Assembly (NCBI GenBank): GCA_964442675.1
Contig: CAYUAE010000009.1
Coordinates: forward strand, 1 to 25,898
DNA from: Methylomarinum sp964442675
Lineage (GTDB): Bacteria > Pseudomonadota > Gammaproteobacteria > Methylococcales > Methylomonadaceae
Length of the DNA: 25,898 nucleotides
Direction: 5' to 3'
Shown here: one piece after another, positions 23,686 through 25,898 of the stretch
How positions within the stretch are numbered: position 1 is the stretch's first letter
How the letters are laid out: the number at the start of each line of letters is the position of its first letter
Translations under genes and position numbers: made by a program
Notes under the pieces: model-generated
Database searches by the model: none
Seen by the model: only the letters and a program-made list of their open reading frames with translations
Told to the model about the DNA's origin: nothing

Positions 23686-23970
23686 ATGTGCGGAAAAATA
23701 GGACACAATGAAATAGGTTCCATGAAAAATATGATGGCAATGTCAGCTTATTTTGTGATTGCCGAAGCATTAGATATCGATGCAATGGAATTAGAAGGTA
23801 AGCAAGATTTAGAACGTGATTTTCATTTGACTGAAAAGAAGCGCCAACTATTATCAGACTCAATTGAGAATATGTTTAATGGCTTGAAACTGGACTTTTC
23901 AAAAATCCACCAGATTAAAGACATCGTCGATCAAGTGATCAGCAGTCAGAATATTGATACGTTACATTGA
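23686..23970 (+). CDS. small protein, possibly a degenerate acyl-carrier-like fold (94 aa)
   Basis: No family is recognised with certainty. The ATG at 23686 is preferred over 23680 because AGGAG is then about seven bases away. From about residue 22 the helix and hydrophobic pattern can be aligned by eye with acyl carrier protein: IAEALDID, then DLERDF, then IENMFNGLKLDF, then IKDIVDQVI, parallel to IGEQLGV, VEDLGAD, LEEEFDTEI and VQAAIDYI. The serine that would carry phosphopantetheine is absent at the expected place. If the fold is right, the protein is a carrier relic or a binding module. It stands alone, 139 bases after lipA, with TATAGT (23656-23661) as a weak -10, and ends at a shared terminator. 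AT-rich. Confidence 0.7.
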   Translation: MCGKIGHNEIGSMKNMMAMSAYFVIAEALDIDAMELEGKQDLERDFHLTEKKRQLLSDSIENMFNGLKLDFSKIHQIKDIVDQVISSQNIDTLH

Positions 23971-23978
23971 TAAAAGCA

Positions 23979-24008
23979 AAAAGGCTGTCGAAGACGACAG
24001 CCTTTTTT
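23979..24008. terminator. bidirectional Rho-independent terminator
   Basis: A ten-base stem (AAGGCTGTCG 23981-23990 with CGACAGCCTT 23995-24004) has a four-base loop AAGA. Six T follow on the plus strand and a T-rich run on the minus strand. It lies between the convergent small protein gene and amtB and serves both. Confidence 0.93.
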
Positions 24009-24027
24009 ACGCTATAGTTTCAGCAAT

Positions 24028-25290
24028 TTATCCTTTACTACTATCTGTAAATTCGGGATACGCTTCCATACCACACTCAGAGAAATCAACGCCTTGGTAC
24101 TCTTCCTCTTCACTCACTCGAATGCCAAATATAACTTTGATGATATACCAAGTAATAAAGCTGGCAATAAATACAAAACCTAAAATTGAGACTATACCAA
24201 TCAACTGAGCAGAAAGTTTGGCTTCTGGGTTTGTCAAGCAGACAGCTAATAAGCCCCAGATGCCAACAACACCATGAACCGATAATGCCCCAACGGGATC
24301 ATCTATTTTCAATTTGTCCATTCCCAAAATCGAGAAAAAGACAAGAACTCCACCGACAGCGCCAATTAAAGTCGCAATCAGTGGTGTCGGCGTCAAAGGT
24401 TCGGCTGTAATCGCAACCAAGCCTGCCAGCGCACCATTTAAAACCATCGACAAGTCAGCCTTACCAAACATAAACTGTGATGTCAGTAAGGCCGCAACAA
24501 CGCCACCAGCGGCAGCTGCGTTCGTGTTAACAAAAACCAATGCAACGGCATTTGCTTCGCCAACATCCGATATTTTTAATTCAGATCCACCATTAAAACC
24601 AAACCACCCCATCCATAAAATAAACGTTCCCAGCGTCGCTAAGGGCAGATTACACCCTGGAATTGGATGAACTTCACCATTAGGTCCATATTTGCCTTTA
24701 CGCGCCCCCAACAATAAGACGCCTGCTAATGCCGCCGTTGCTCCACACATATGAACGACACCAGAACCGGCAAAGTCCAGAAAACCCAGACCATCTAAGA
24801 AACCGCCACCCCATTTCCAGAAGCCTTGGATTGGATAAATAAATCCTGTCATGACGACAGCAAATATTAAAAAAGCCACCAATTTCATTCTTTCGGCAAC
24901 GGCACCCGAAACAATAGACATCGCAGTCGCGACAAAGACAACCTGAAAGAAAAAATCAGCCATGGTTGAATAGTAGGTTTCTCCTTTACTATTCAATACG
25001 GTTTCCAATGAATTATCTCCTCCCAACAAAAAACCAATGCCAGGCCAGACACTATTCACAGCTTCGCCCGGATACATTAAGTTATATCCGCACAACATAT
25101 ACATAACACAAGCAATTGCAAACAAAGCAACATTCTTGGTCAAAATTTCAGTGGTATTTTTAGCTCGAACCAAGCCTGCTTCCAACATGGCGAAACCAGC
25201 CGCCATCCACATAACCAAGGCTCCACAGATTAAAAAATAAAAAGTGTCCAGTGCGTAACTCAGTTCGACCAATGTATTCAAGTTTTCCAT
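24028..25290 (-). CDS. amtB: ammonium transporter AmtB
   Basis: Inner-membrane trimeric ammonium channel, closed by GlnK when nitrogen is plentiful. From the ATG at 25290 (GGAG six bases upstream) the product has 420 residues; a TTG at 25302 is less likely. About eleven hydrophobic segments are visible. The twin pore histidines are His180 in GSGVVHMCG and His339 in GALSVHGVVG. MLEAGLVRAKN and LGTFILWMGWFGFNGGS are family signatures. No cleavable signal peptide is obvious. It follows glnK by 17 bases in one leftward operon. Confidence 0.96.
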   Translation of the reverse strand: MENLNTLVELSYALDTFYFLICGALVMWMAAGFAMLEAGLVRAKNTTEILTKNVALFAIACVMYMLCGYNLMYPGEAVNSVWPGIGFLLGGDNSLETVLNSKGETYYSTMADFFFQVVFVATAMSIVSGAVAERMKLVAFLIFAVVMTGFIYPIQGFWKWGGGFLDGLGFLDFAGSGVVHMCGATAALAGVLLLGARKGKYGPNGEVHPIPGCNLPLATLGTFILWMGWFGFNGGSELKISDVGEANAVALVFVNTNAAAAGGVVAALLTSQFMFGKADLSMVLNGALAGLVAITAEPLTPTPLIATLIGAVGGVLVFFSILGMDKLKIDDPVGALSVHGVVGIWGLLAVCLTNPEAKLSAQLIGIVSILGFVFIASFITWYIIKVIFGIRVSEEEEYQGVDFSECGMEAYPEFTDSSKG

Positions 25291-25307
25291 GTTATTCTCC
25301 AAGGATC

Positions 25308-25646
25308 TTATAGTGCATCTTCGCCGGATTCACCGGTTCTTATTCTAACGACCTGTTCTAAAGCGGTAACGAATATCTTGCCATCACCGATTTTTCCTGT
25401 ATTAGCCGCCCGAGTAATCGCCTCCACTGCATTTTCTAATTGATTATTGGCTACAGCCACTTCGATTTTAGCTTTTGGCAGAAAATCAACCACATACTCG
25501 GCCCCCCGATAAAGCTCAGTATGACCTTTCTGACGGCCAAAGCCTTTGACTTCAGTGACGGTGACGCCAGAAACCCCTATCTCAGAGAGAGCTTCCCGAA
25601 CATCATCCAACTTGAATGGTTTTACGATCGCAGTGATTAGTTTCAT
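25308..25646 (-). CDS. glnK: nitrogen regulatory protein PII (GlnK type)
   Basis: Trimeric signal protein that senses ATP/ADP, 2-oxoglutarate and, through uridylylation, glutamine, and plugs AmtB. The 112 residues are the standard length. It begins MKLITAIVKPFKLDDVREAL. The T-loop has GFGRQKGHTELYRGAEY with the uridylylation site Tyr51, and the C-terminal signature is TGKIGDGKIFV. The link to amtB and the sigma-54 promoter favour GlnK over GlnB. Confidence 0.96.
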   Translation of the reverse strand: MKLITAIVKPFKLDDVREALSEIGVSGVTVTEVKGFGRQKGHTELYRGAEYVVDFLPKAKIEVAVANNQLENAVEAITRAANTGKIGDGKIFVTALEQVVRIRTGESGEDAL

Positions 25647-25688
25647 TATGTTTACCCTTTGTTATAAAAACAGCATAAAAAGGATAAA

Positions 25689-25703
25689 GCATAATACATG
25701 CCA
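25689..25703 (-). promoter_or_regulatory. sigma-54 promoter of glnK-amtB
   Basis: The minus strand reads TGGCATGTATTATGC. The -24 GG and -12 GC are separated by exactly ten bases, with five of six matches to TGGCAC. Transcription would start near 25678, giving a leader of about 32 bases. Confidence 0.8.
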
Positions 25704-25759
25704 CAAACATAAGTTATTGATATAAAATACAATTACAAGAAGAAAAGCCATACCTAAAC

Positions 25760-25774
25760 GCACCACAATGGGGC
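25760..25774. promoter_or_regulatory. candidate NtrC binding site
   Basis: GCACCACAATGGGGC differs from the symmetric NtrC pattern GCACCA-N3-TGGTGC at one base. Its centre lies about 89 bases upstream of the predicted glnK start, a usual enhancer distance. Only one site was seen. The rest of 25647-25858 contains no gene. Confidence 0.6.
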
Positions 25775-25858
25775 ATAAAAGAAAAAACAGCGCCTCATTT
25801 TGATGCACGCCCTCTTCAGGTTAATCATCGGCAATTCCTGGCTCATTTTCCAAAGGCC

Positions 25859-25890
25859 AAAAAAAAGCCCAACCAAAAGGTTGGGCTTTT
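25859..25890. terminator. terminator of a leftward gene beyond the right edge
   Basis: AAGCCCAACC (25865-25874) pairs with GGTTGGGCTT (25879-25888) around AAAA. On the minus strand a run of eight T follows the stem; on the plus strand there are only four. It therefore acts mainly leftward, for a gene outside the window, and insulates glnK-amtB. Confidence 0.9.
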
Positions 25891-25898
25891 AGGATAAG

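Noticed and set aside
24186..24670. Plus-strand open frames inside amtB
   Set aside because: They mirror the low-complexity codon pattern of a membrane protein gene read backward; no signals support them.
1..25898. CRISPR array, prophage, insertion sequence, toxin-antitoxin or defence system
   Set aside because: No regularly spaced repeats, transposase, integrase, phage structural gene or recognisable toxin/antitoxin pair was found on either strand.

Overview
This window looks like a chromosomal segment of a gammaproteobacterial methylotroph, most likely a methanotroph of the Methylococcales. The main reason is a compact serine-pathway/C1 block (mtdA, glycerate 2-kinase, glyA, formate-tetrahydrofolate ligase, with malate dehydrogenase divergent to it). 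It sits beside gene orders typical of gammaproteobacteria (mreBCD-mrdA-rodA-mltB-rlpA-dacA and ybeD-lipB-lipA). No methane monooxygenase or methanol dehydrogenase gene lies in the window, so the lineage is an inference.

Left part (1-2300): the 5' part of a leftward tRNA-Asp with its own promoter; an alpha/beta hydrolase; a 57-residue single-span membrane protein behind a perfect FNR-type box and closed by a clear terminator; then malate dehydrogenase on the minus strand. The mdh-mtdA interval (2252-2724) holds a palindromic, MITE-like stretch and a 100-N assembly gap. The gap is flanked on both sides by the same 55 bp, so it is probably two contig ends that overlap.

C1 block (2725-7914): mtdA-gck-glyA-ftfL, all rightward with short gaps. 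Together they link formate and methylene-H4F to serine, and glycerate to 2-phosphoglycerate. Malate dehydrogenase would serve a later step of the same cycle. The cyclohydrolase (fch), serine-glyoxylate aminotransferase and hydroxypyruvate reductase are not here.

Middle (7915-12247): a hairpin-rich spacer, an AT-rich orphan membrane protein of unknown function with its own near-consensus promoter, and the leftward gatC-gatA-gatB operon for the tRNA-dependent amidotransferase.

Envelope and lipoate block (12248-23546): mreB, mreC (apparently started by ATT), mreD, mrdA/PBP2, rodA, a MltB-like lytic transglycosylase, rlpA, dacA/PBP5, a D-amino-acid aminotransferase, ybeD, lipB and lipA, all rightward. 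From mreC on, most junctions overlap or are only a few bases apart. The block makes the elongasome and peptidoglycan-trimming enzymes, then lipoate synthesis.

Right end (23547-25898): a small protein that may be an acyl-carrier-like fold without the phosphopantetheine serine, a bidirectional terminator, and the leftward glnK-amtB nitrogen operon. That operon has a well-formed sigma-54 promoter and a candidate NtrC box. The window ends at a terminator for a leftward gene lying beyond the right edge. I saw no phage, insertion sequence, CRISPR or defence system. The best leads are the FNR-controlled small protein, the ATT start of mreC, and the two unrecognised small or orphan genes.
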